This document shows, in pieces, positions 31,991 through 42,006 of a DNA stretch of 64,000 bases. Every line of letters starts with the position of its first letter. Position 1 is the stretch's first letter. The DNA is taken from positions 1,143,343 to 1,207,342 of the forward strand of contig BCKL01000007.1 in the NCBI GenBank assembly GCA_001600635.1. The letters run 5' to 3'. The DNA comes from Leucosporidium creatinivorum (taxonomy: Eukaryota > Basidiomycota > Microbotryomycetes > Leucosporidiales > Leucosporidiaceae). A program made the translations under genes and the position numbers. Under the pieces are notes generated by a model, which searched no databases, had not been told where the DNA came from, and was given only the letters and a program-made list of their open reading frames with translations.

Positions 31991-34900
31991 ATGTCCTTTG
32001 GTCCAGGTAAGTCTGCATCATCAGCCTGTAGTACATTTCAACTCATTCTGCTCCTCACAGGAAACGCCTTTGGAGCCTTTGCGCCCACTGTAGCCCGCCC
32101 GCCTCGACGCGTAAACTCGGCGGGGTCATTCAAAGACGACAGCAAACAGTCTAGTACAGGACCCGCTCCCATCGACCACCCGAGCACCCCTTCGTTCGGC
32201 TCTTGGGCGGGCGATCAGCAACAGGCTCAGCAGGCTCAACAGCAAGCTGCAGCTCAAACGGCCGAGCAGCAGCGCTCCTTCTCATCGATCCTCTCGCCCG
32301 CTCTGCCTACTACCACCCAACGTCAGGACCTCGAGGACCCGTTGGCGAAACCTTTCGTCTACTCTCGCGAGTTTCTCTTGTCCCTCTACGACGACGACAA
32401 GGCAGCTAGGAGGCCCATCGAACTCGCCGTACACGAGATTGCGACCAAGGAACAAGGTCAAGAGGTCACCAAACCCTGGGCCCTGAAGGAGTGGAGGGAC
32501 GGCGAGAAGGAGGTGAGTGCCGCCGGCTAGCTTTTCTCGGCTCGTGTGCACGCGAGTATGAGGTGGGAACAGATCTGAGGAGGCGAGGAGGGTAGATTGG
32601 AAGGTTCTGTACCGGCACATGAGATTTCCGAGGTTCTACAGCTCAACCGGAAGCCGAGGCTGCTCGTTCAAGCTCACTTCACCGCGACGCGGAACCGAAC
32701 GCTGACTCTTATCTTTCCTCTGCACCTTACTATCACCTCGCACGCTACACCCAACAACAGCTCTTCTCCACTTCTATCCACCCTCCCGCCACCCGCGTCC
32801 GGTCGCAACACGGCCAAGCTCGCAACCCCGTCGGCGGCGACTCGAACGGCCACAACGGCGGCGCGTTCGGCTCCTCCCCCTCGCTCTCCCATCGCGAGAT
32901 CAACGGTCGCACCCCTGTCGAATCCAACACCCTCGACCTCGCCTCCCTCGGCGCCCTCCCCCGCGAGCGCGATCGCGCGCTCGTCTCCTCCTCCTCCCCT
33001 TCCCTCTCGGCTCGCGGCCTCGGCTCCCCCATCATCGGCTCGGCGGAGAAGGAGCGTGATCTTGCTGCTGCTCGTCGTTCGAGGGTCGGAGGAACGCCCC
33101 TCGGCGGAGCGACCGGCATCCTTGGAGGTGTGCTCGGTGGGATTGTCGGCAGTGGGAGGAGCCCACTTTCGAGCCCTACTATGGCCAGCGCTACAAGGAA
33201 GGAGGCGCCTGGATCGGCTGGTGCGGGCGGAAAGGATGTCTGGCAGGGTGGAAGGTGGAGGAGGCAGGGAAGCACTGTCGACGACGAGGAGCCCAAGGTG
33301 AGCTTCCTCGGCGCTCGGCTCTCGGTGAGAACGAGCTTTCGCTGACCTTCTCCTTGGCATCTACAGCGCCCCACCGCCTTCGGTGCCCGTCGCTTCCCCA
33401 CCCAGGACGACCTCCACTCGCCCATCTCCTCCCGTCCCGGCACTCCTCTTGGGCAGAACCACTCGTCCGCCTCTCCCGCTCCCTCGGATGGCGTTCGCGC
33501 CGCCTGGGACGACGATGAGGACGATTCCTCGGTCCCTGCCTCCGCCTCGGGAGGACAGAGGAGCGGCATCGCCACGCCCGCTCGCAACGAGCCCGCTCCT
33601 CAGGCTCAGCAAGCGCAGGAGCAAGCCGACGAGCTCGACCTCAACCACCACGCCTCGTCGGTCCTTGGGTCGCTCGCCCTCGACTCGGATCCCGTGGACG
33701 ACCCTCTCTCCTCCGCCAACAAGAGCAACACCACCTTCTCCGCCCCTCCCGGCCTTCCCGCCCCCGCCGCCATCCCCCTCGTCGACCACACCTGGCAATA
33801 CCGCGACCCCTCGGGCCAGATCCAAGGCCCCTTCGCCGCGTCCATGATGCACGACTGGTACCGCCAGACATTCTTCACGCCCGACCTTCGCGTCAAGAGG
33901 ACCCAGGAGCGCGAGTTCGAGACGTTGGAGAACCTCATCCGTCGCTCGGGCGACGCCGAGAGCCCCTTCCTCACGGCGCCGCTTCAGGCCGTCGCTACCC
34001 TTCCTCCTCCTACGACGACCACCGCTCAGCAGGGATGGCCCCTCGGCCCTTCGACGCCGCTCGACCAGTTCGCCTCGCCCGGCGTCAACGGAGGAGGAGG
34101 ATCGCAGAGGGCTTTCGGATCCTTCTACGAGCCCTTCGGCGCTGCTACCACCACCCCCGGCGGAGGAGCGTTCGACACTCAGCAACAGCAGCAGCAAGCC
34201 CAGCAGCAACAGTTCGGCTTTGGCGGCCAGCAGTCCATGCAGGCTAGCTCGCAGAGAGTCGATCCCTGGGGCGCTCCCCTGCCCGCCGCTTCTCCCGCCG
34301 CCTGGAACGATCAGAGCAGCTCGAACGCCAACCTCTTCAGCGGTTCCTACGGTCAGCAGCAGCCCCAATTCGCTCAGCACCAGCAGCAGCAGGCGCAACA
34401 GCCCCTCGACTCGCCCTACCAGCAGCATGCCCAGGCTCAGCAGAACCCCGTCGACAACATCTTCCGTCAACTCGCCCAGCAGCAGCAGCCCCAGCAACAG
34501 CAGCAGTTCTACGACCCCTCCCAGCTCGCCTCCTCCAACGACTGGCGCACCACCCCTCAAATGCAGCATGCTCAGCAGCCCCAGCAACCCCAGCAGCAGC
34601 AGCAGTGGTCCTCCCTCCTTCCCTCCCGTCTCGACAGCCTCAACCTCGGCCAAGGCTCGCCGGCGATGAGCCCCATCGGACCTCCCGCTACCGCCTCGGC
34701 GCAGCAGAGCCCTGCCGTCTCGTTCGCTCAGGCCCAGCAGCAGCAGCAGCCCGCTCCCATCTCACCTTGGGGTGCCGTCGCTCCTGTCGAGTCGGCTCCC
34801 ATCGCCGAGGCGAAGCAGGAGGAGAAGAAGGCCGAGCTTCCCCCTCCCATCGCGGCGCCCAAGGAGTTCACCTCCATCGCCAAGACGACCGCTACCGATA

Positions 34901-36358
34901 AGCTCGTCAAGGAGGCTCAGGCCGCCGCCGCCAAGAAGAAGGAGGTCGCTTCGAAGAAGGAGGAGCAAGCCGCCGCTCCTTCCACTCCCGCCAAGTCGTC
35001 CTCCAAGGCTACCGCTCCCTCCACCAACACCACCGAGGAGATCGTCGCCCCCGCTCCCTCCGCCTCTCCCGCTCCTAAATCCTCCTCCGCTCCCTGGTCC
35101 GCCCCCGTCGCCACCTCCTCCCCTTCAGCCACTCCCTCCGGCCCCTCCCTCCGCGAGATCCAGGAAGCCGAAGCTCGCGAGGCCGACAAGCGCAAGGCCG
35201 CCGCCAGGATTCAAGCCGCGCAAGCCAACATCCAAGCTGCCCAACGCTTCGCCGCTCAGGAGGCCGCCGAGCAGCTCCCTGCGTCCGTGCAGTGGGCTAG
35301 TCAGCCGGGAGAGCCGGTTACTGCGGCCAAGACGACGGCGCCTTGGTCCAAGCCTAGCAAGCCTGTTGGAAAGACGTTGAAGGAGATCCAGGAAGAGGAG
35401 GAGAGGAGGAAGAAGGCGCAAGCTGCCGCTTCGGCGCAGGCTGCTGTCGCTAGTGGACCGGTGCAGGTGCAGAAGGGTTACGCTGCTAGCGCTGCCAAGG
35501 TGAGCTCTCACCTCTCTCGACTTCTCGCTTCTCGGAGAACAGCTCGCTGACTTCCCTCTCTCTCTTCCTCACTCGATCAGTCGGTCCCCGGCGCTCCCTG
35601 GACCACCGTCGCCGTCAAGCCCGCTGCCGTCGCTACCGCTGCCGCCGCCGCTCGCCCCGTCATCCCCGGCCTCAACCTCCCCTCGAGCGCCTCCACCACT
35701 CGCGCCCTCCCCACCAAGCCCGCTCCTTCCCCCGTCGTCCGCGCCACCCCTGCTCCCGTCGTACGCGCCGCTGCTCCTGCGCCCGTCGTCGTCGCCGCTC
35801 CCGCACCTCCCGTCGTCTCCTCCATTATCCGCTCGGTCGCCGTCAATGGTCGTCCTGCCAACGCTGGAAGGCCCAATGGAGCTCAGTACGATGCTGAGAA
35901 CCCCCCTCCCCCCAGCGAGGAGTTCATGAAGTGGTGCAAGGACGCTCTCAAGGGATTGACTGTGCCCAGTGAGTTTCTCAGCCTCTCGCCTCGCCCTCGC
36001 CGAATCGAAAGCTGACCTTTACTCCTCCTCCTCCCCTCCAACAGTGGACGAGTTCATCCAGATGCTCCTCTCCTTCCCTCTCGATGCCTCCCCCGACGTC
36101 CTCGAGATCATCTCCGACTCGGTCTACGCCAACTCGTCGACCCTCGACGGCCGTCGCTTCGCCAACGAGTACGCCGCTCGTCGCAAGATGGACGTCGCCG
36201 CTCGTTACCCTCAGATCGCTATGAGCAAGACGGTCAACCTTGTTGGTGGTGGAAAGCCTACGAGTATGGCCGAGGCGCTGAAGAGTCAGCCGGTCGCCAA
36301 GACGCCCGAGTGGAGCGTCAAGGTCGCTGGTGGAAAGAAGAAGAAGTCTGGAAAGTAG
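31991..36358 (+). CDS. GYF-domain protein (Smy2/GIGYF-like)
   Basis: Adaptor that binds proline-rich peptides; Smy2/GIGYF relatives act in mRNA translational control and COPII-linked processes. Exon 1 is only MSFGPG, then GNAFGAFAPTVARPPRR. A conserved N-terminal segment (FVYSREFLLSLYDDDKAARR; TKPWALKEWRDGEKE) resembles GIGYF N-termini. The GYF domain reads WQYRDPSGQIQGPFAASMMH, then DWYRQTFFTPDLRVKR. A very long Gln/Ala/Pro-rich disordered region encoded by CAG/CAA runs follows, then Lys/Ala coiled segments (LREIQEAEAREADKRKAAAR; LKEIQEEEERRKKAQ). The end domain is EEFMKWCKDALKGLTVP, then DEFIQMLLSFPLDASPDVLE, ending GGKKKKSGK-TAG. Six exons. On the other strand the CAG-rich region gives a 430-codon open frame that I regard as a shadow. 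Confidence 0.9.
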
Positions 36359-36806
36359 GGGTGGAGTGGTAGATGGATATAGCGGTAGTAGCTGAGATGA
36401 CAGCCGAGCGAGTTTCAGATCCTCTCCGCGACTCGCCGCCCGAGAGCTTGACCTCGGCCTTCAAGCTCAGTCGAGAGCTGAGCTACCGAGCTGCCCATCT
36501 TGCCGCTTCACAGCCTCTCGTGACGATGCTTTTTACCCTCGTCAACCTGCTGCGTCCTTCAGAGACTGTTTCCTGACCTCACCGGCCTGCCTGCCGAGTG
36601 TTGGCTCAGCTCGCTCTCGTAAAGTGGGGCGTGCGGAGAAAGCGAACGATAAGAGCTCTGCTTGCTCTCCGCGCTACGAGACTCAACCAACGCCAGTAAG
36701 AGTGTGAAGAGCGGGTCACGAGAAACAGATAGTCTCGCAAAGCTCTCGTTCACCTGGCGGCTCGGCGCGGTCAAGTCTATCGAAGGTTGCATGCCTCTAT
36801 CACCGT
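36359..36806. other. Convergent intergenic region (GYF gene / RNase III-fold gene)
   Basis: 448 bp that should hold both 3' UTRs. Small open frames only, no recognisable domain. No RNA gene seen. Confidence 0.5.
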
Positions 36807-38543
36807 TCACTGATGGTAGAAGGTGAGGAGAGTGTGTCAGCCAGGAGCTCGAGAGATAGAAGAGTAGACATAGCTCACCAACATGCCCATGCTCTTCAAA
36901 GCAGCCTCAGCAGCACTGCAGAGGGAGCGCCGAAAGTCAGCTTCTGCAGCCCGCTCATCGCCTCTTCGCTGTCTCGATTACTTACTTATGCTTTGCTCTT
37001 GACTTTCCCCTACCCGTGGCTTCCACCCGCCTCTGCATACCTTCCGGACTGCCCCAGCTCAGCCGACAGAGGAAGGAGCCGGCCCCGTCGTGTTGGTCGC
37101 GGAGTAGGAAGGTAGATTCGAGCTGGTTGGCGCAACAATAGGCTTTAAATGTTCTGGTGTAATGTCTTTCTGAAGATGAAGGCATGCTTGGGTGGAGGTT
37201 GTTCTGCGCGCGGGGAAGGGAAGTTAGCGAAGTCGGCGAGAAGAGAACGCTCCGGGGCTGCTTGGTGAAAGGCTCTACCTGCTCGGGAGCTGCTGAGTTG
37301 GGTTCCTGTGGCCTGGAAGCGTCAGAAGATTGTACTCTGGCCAAGGTGGCGACTCGCTGAGCAACGGGACAACTCACACCGACGTATTTGAGAGCCTTGA
37401 TGGCGGCGCTACGCAACAGACAAGGGGAAATTAGAGGAGGTGCAGCATTACGAAACAAGAGACAGCTTACCTTGTCTTTGCTTTTCTCCTGCTATGCCCC
37501 GTCCCGACAAACTCCCTCTGTTCCAAGCGCAGTCGACAGGTGTGCACCTGCAGCCGAGGCTCTCCCGTCATCTCAAAATCTACCCGTAGCTCTACCCTCT
37601 CGCTCCGCGCCCACCTCCTGATCCTCTGAACAGCGACATCCTCCGCCTCAGACGACGCGGTCGGCGCTGTCGAGGTCGCGCTCGGCGCAGGCGGCTCCTC
37701 ACTCTTCTGCTTCAACTCGACGTACTGCTGGCCCAAAGCTACCTCGAAGGCTTCTCGCACCCATATCCGAGTTGTAGCATATCCTTGCTCGTTGAACAGG
37801 CCGGCGATGTAGGCGAGAAGCAGGTCGGATTGGACCGAGGCGAGTCGCTGAACAGCTGGAAGGGTGGCAGAATCGGCTTGGAGGCGGTCCCAGGGGAGCC
37901 GATATGTCCGTGCAAGTGAAGAGGTAGTTGTCGACGATGTGAGGCACTTCAAGAGGCTCTGTAGGATGCGAAGCGATGAGCGAGGGAGCGAAAGGGGGGC
38001 AGGGGAGCGGCCTACGGTGGCGCCTGTAGCCGAGAGATGAGGGCACGAGTCGTTGATGAACTCCATGAGTAGCATCATCTGCAGAATCCGTCCTCCGAAA
38101 GCCTGCAGGAAGAGCATCAGCCTCGAGCTCGACGCGAAGAGCGTGCCGAAAGGTGAGCTTACCGCATGCTTCTCGTAGTCGTAGTGAGTGTAGGGTACTC
38201 CATCGACAGTTTGGGGTCGCTCGAACGGCCAGCGTGTAGTGTTGGACAGCGAGCGGTGTGTGAACGGCGTTGGATCCTCAAGCGGGATGAACCCGGGCAA
38301 GCCGTCGCTGCGAGCTTCGATGGTGGCTTGTGGGCGAGCTGTAGAGCGCTTCTTTGTTTGTGCTGAAGGCGATGGTGGTTTGGCGAAGGCTGCAGAGATG
38401 GCGGCGCCGAGCCCCAAGCTGGAACGCGAGGATGAGGAGGCCCAGCGGAGGTCGGTAGGGCCGGAAGGGACGATGCGAAGTGTAAGAGCGGGTCGTAGTG
38501 CTACTCTACTAGCACCGAGAGCTATCCGCGAGCCGGCCGACAT
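36807..38543 (-). CDS. RNase III-fold protein with two dsRNA-binding domains, probably mitochondrial (mL44-like)
   Basis: ATG 38543 (MSAGSRIALGASRVALRPAL) gives a basic presequence followed by RWASSSSRS; an in-frame ATG 36 nt upstream exists. The core resembles RNase III: FTHRSLSN, then HYDYEKHAAFGGRILQMMLL, SSLARTYRLPWDRLQAD, VQSDLLLAYIAGLFNEQGYA. The acidic catalytic signature (ERLEFLGD; later DxxEA) is replaced by EKHAAFGG and SDLLLAYI, so it is probably catalytically dead, as in mL44 of the mitochondrial large subunit. The first dsRBD ends FVGTGHSRRKAKTSAAIKAL. The second runs YTRTFKAYCCANQLESTFLL to ATGRGKSRAKHKNAAEAALK, then SMGML. The final exon begins with the stop codon itself (AG|TGA at 36807-36809). 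mL44 is the best guess; tandem dsRBDs are atypical for it. Confidence 0.68.
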
Positions 38544-38957
38544 GAGACGAGATGAAACGAAGGAGAAGAGGGAGAACAATAGAGAGTCTCAGCTCGCTGA
38601 TCTTGTACTGGCAATCACCTGCAGCACTTCAATGAAGGCGATTGACTCCATGAGTACGATCCAATTGCCTCGGCAAAGTTTCGGTGCGTCCTGCGCCGCC
38701 TGCAGCGTCGCTCATTGCTCGGCGGAGTCTCAAACCACAGCTAGCGGCTAATTGTCGACAGATCTTTCGGCCTGAGCTTGACTGAGCTTCGAGCCTCCTA
38801 CTTAGACAGCTATCCGCCTCTGAGGCTCTCAACAAGCTCGCCCAGCGCTCAGAACGTCTGAGAGCATCGCCGAAAAGATCGCCGAAGTCGGTCGCAAACG
38901 ACTTGCTTCCTCTCACTGCCTACGGCGTCAACCGCTCCGCTCATTGCACACCTAGAA
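38544..38957. other. Intergenic region upstream of the RNase III-fold gene
   Basis: 414 bp between minus-strand genes: promoter of the gene at 36807-38543 and 3' flank of BTB copy 4. No supported gene. Confidence 0.45.
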
Positions 38958-39736
38958 TCAATCCTTCTTCCATGGTGTAGCCTTCGTCTGCACCATCTCC
39001 TCCCACTCGATCCAACTCTGCTCATTCTGCCGCGCCATCAGCGCCGAGGCGACACCCTCTGCAAGTCCAAGGCGCTGTACAATGTAGTCATGCGATATAA
39101 TGTGTCGAAGCGCTCGAAAATGCTCTACTTCCTCTATTGCGTGGGCGTTGAGGGCGCTGCATATCGCGGACCATTGGCGGAGGCCACAAAACATAAGGTA
39201 GTCGACCAGGTAATCTTCGTATGGCCTTTTGAGATAAGGAGGTATGAGTGACCGAGCTCCGATCGGCCGGAGAGTAGCCTGAAGCTTCTCCAAGCCCAAG
39301 TACATGGCATCGCCGAGAAGGTTCTCTCGCGCCAGCTCGGCGCTCATAGAAGCCGGGACACCTGCAGGATACAAAGGAAAGATCCTGTACCCGGATAGAT
39401 GCTCAACGATGAGCGCGAATAGCTGGGGGTTGCGGTCGAGGTGAACGACTTTGTTCTCCGCTTCGGCGAGGCCCTGGAGGAAAGCCGAGGTGAAGTAGTT
39501 GGGCGAGTCGAACTCGATCTGAGAGCGAGAGAGATGGAAGGTTACCCCGCGAGTGATGACGCTGTACTGCTCTGGCGTGGGAGGCGCAGCGAGAGCAGGC
39601 GCAGGTGGCTGGACGGCGGGTGGAGTGGGAGAAGGAGGGGGAGCGTCCCAGGCGGGCGAGGGAGCTGTAAGACAGCCAGAGGTCAGCGAAAGGGTCTGAA
39701 GGCAGTAAGAGAAGGCTATCCAACTTCATGCGACAT
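38958..39736 (-). CDS. KCTD/T1-type BTB domain protein, copy 4 (exon-1 splice site doubtful)
   Basis: The large exon is intact: a Pro/Ala linker, QYSVITRGVTFHLSRSQIEF, DSPNYFTSAFLQGLAEA, LDRNPQLFALIVEHLSGYR, ELARENLLGDAMYLGLEKLQ, YLVDYLMFCGLRQWSAI, HFRALRHIISHDYIVQRLGL, ARQNEQSWIEWEEM, ending TPWKKD-TGA. The acceptor (GCTGACC then TTACAG) is normal. The start ATG (39734-39736) and about 90 bases of leader match copy 2. But the donor after the fourth codon reads GAAGTTGGAT instead of GACGGTGAGT. The remaining GT would splice in phase 0, while the exon needs phase 1. Expression of the full protein therefore needs an alternative donor or start. Otherwise the gene was silenced very recently. Confidence 0.7.
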
Positions 39737-40030
39737 GCTACAGCGCGAGAGACGAGGGAGAAGCAGGAGCAAGAAGAGCAGCCTCCGAGAGCCAAAGCGC
39801 CTCCCGCCGACCCGCCACTCGCTAAGGGGTCTCGGGATGGCTCAGACCTTTCCCTCGTACTCTGACGCTATTGGAGGAGCCTCCGACTCAGTCTGAGAGC
39901 GCTGGAGCTGCAAGAGCAGAGAGTCCTGGAGTCGGGAGCGCCGAGCAGCGGCAATGGGCGAAGGTCGACGGCGAGGAGATTTAGCAATGCAGCTGCTCTT
40001 AGCCAGCACAAGCTATACGAGAGCCGTCCC

Positions 40031-41702
40031 TCAGTTGCTCCCACCGAGCCCGACGACCGCCGCCCACCTGGACAAGCCTTCCTTGGTGCCCTCGAGCTTC
40101 GTCTCCTGCTGCTGCAACTCGTCGCGGTGCTCCTGCATCTGCTGCTTGAAGCTGTCGGTCCTCGTGCTCTTTTTCCTGTGAAGTTCGAGGCGTGGACAGG
40201 GTCAACGGAGCTCAAACGAGCACGGGACGACGACTCACGCGACAAGAGCCACGACCCTCCCCACGAGAGCGCCGAACTTCCTCGCCATCTCGTCTCCTCC
40301 CTCCTTCCACTCCTCGAGTGTGCAGTTCTCCCATTGACTCTCCGAGCCCACCGAGTGATGCTGAGCGTGCAGACGGGCCTGAGCTTGCTGGATATGAGGC
40401 TGGGGGCCGGGGAAGAGCTCGGCGACGGAAGCGAGAGGGTCGACCTGAGTTTTGTGGGTCGTGAGGTAGCGCTGGGGATCGTTGGAGTGTTGGAGCTGAT
40501 TCGAGCTGGCGTAGGATTGCTCAGCTTGCTGTTCAGGAGTGGCAGGGCGGTAGCCGCCCACGAGGCTGAGGAGCGCTTGCTGCTCTTGTGAGGCGGACCA
40601 GTCGTCCTGGAGGTGCGAGTCGGGACTGCGATACTCGACGAAGCTTTCGGTGGCGGTCTGCGAGTTGAGAACGCGATCAGCTCGAGTACAAATCCTGCGC
40701 CGAGATAGAACTCACCGGCGAGCGACGACGACGCTCCCTCCTCCTGTACTCCGACTCGTCCTCGCTATCCTCGTACTCCCTCTCCCTTTTGACGCCGACT
40801 TGACTAGCGTCCTGACCGGCGAGCACAATCGCATCCTCTTCCTCGGACGAGTCCTCCTCCTCCGACGAGCTCTTGTCGCCCCCGTTGCCATACCCACTTC
40901 CTCCTCCTCCCGACAGCATGAGCTCTTCGTTCTCTTCTTGGTCTCCTCCCTCCATCGCCGAAGAGGTAGGGCGACTCTCGGTCAGGAAGAGCGGCGTCTC
41001 CTCCTCGTCTTCCTCCTCGCTAGGGCTCTTCGACGCTGACTTGGCGGGGGCAGGCTTTGAGCGGTCGTCCTGACGATGGCGGTCTGCTGCTCCACCTTTG
41101 CCGAACTTCCGAGCTCCTCCATCTCCCTTCGACTCTTGCTCCCTCGACCGAGCTCGACCTCCCAGCTGCTCGGCGGCGTTGGTCGAGCCACGTACGCCTT
41201 CACTCCTCCCACCTCCCTCGCTATCGGAGTGAGCGGCTTTCAATTCCCCGGCCGAAGAGCGAGAGGTCGAACGGCGAGGAGTGTCGACGTGATTCGAGGG
41301 GAGGTGATGTTGAGAAGCGATGGGAGGAGGCGGCATCTGTTCGCCGCTACTGGTCGGGGAAGGAGGAGGAGCTGGCGAGGTGCGGAGCGATTGCTTGGTA
41401 CTCGTTTTGGGTGCTCGGCTGAACAGTGAAGCGAAAGGCTGTTGTACGGCGCCAGAGGCGGCTCCTTCTCCCCCTGCTGCTCCGCCGCTCGGCGTGTTGC
41501 GCGACGACGAGCCCGCTCCGGCTCCTCCCCTGATCTTGAACTTGCTGGTGATTACTTGAGACTCTTCCTCCTCGGCTGTAGTCGGCGGAGTCGAAGCTGG
41601 AGGCAGATTCTTGAGCTCAAACGAGCGGCGCGCGGGCTGAGCGTTGCTGTCGGCTGAGCGGTCCTTGATCTTGGCTGCTCCTCCTGCGAAGACGTCCGAC
41701 AT
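40031..41702 (-). CDS. Disordered, acidic/Ser-rich protein with C-terminal coiled coil; unknown
   Basis: Starts MSDVFAGGAAKIKDRSADSN (ATG 41702); three exons. Exon 1 is low-complexity with a Gly/Ala/Ser-rich part, basic stretches (GGRARSREQESKGDGG; KREREYEDSEDESEYRRRER) and acidic-serine blocks (EEEDEEETPLFLTES; KSSSEEEDSSEEEDA). Exon 2 has Gln-rich sequence and FGALVGRVVALVA after a WENCTLEEWKEGGDEMARK segment. Exon 3 is a probable coiled coil, DSFKQQMQEHRDELQQQETK, then a short end WAAVVGLGGSN-TGA. Composition suggests a nuclear protein. I recognise no family. It is divergent from the F-box gene, with 304 bp between starts. Confidence 0.7.
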
Positions 41703-42006
41703 ACTGTTCAGGTGGACTGCGAGCTGCTACGAGTCGAGCTGATGAGGTGCAGCAAGACGATGTGAGCGGGAGGAGAGAGAGAGGCGAATCGAGCGAGTCG
41801 TCTCGCTTGAGGGGGAGCTTGAAAGGGGTACTTCGCCGCAAGGAGACGGAGCTGGAGAGCCGAAAAGTACTAAAGATTCTCTCCTCTCCCTTCTGTAGCT
41901 CGACAGCTCGCACAGAGCGAGCTAGTAGCCTGCAGATCGACTGCCTCTTGAGAAGCTCGTTGCTTCGCTTCTTTCTCTCCCGCTACTACGTCTCGCTTCG
42001 TTCTAC
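41703..42006. promoter_or_regulatory. Divergent promoter, unknown nuclear-type protein / F-box gene
   Basis: 304 bp between opposite start codons. The F-box side is pyrimidine-rich (TTCTTTCTCTCCCGC). No TATA box recognised. Confidence 0.5.

Noticed and set aside
33361-34653. 430-codon open frame antisense to the GYF gene
   Set aside because: It is the complement of CAG/CAA-rich coding sequence, is Leu/Gly-rich low-complexity, and has no splice pattern or domain. The GYF frame on the plus strand has a recognisable domain.
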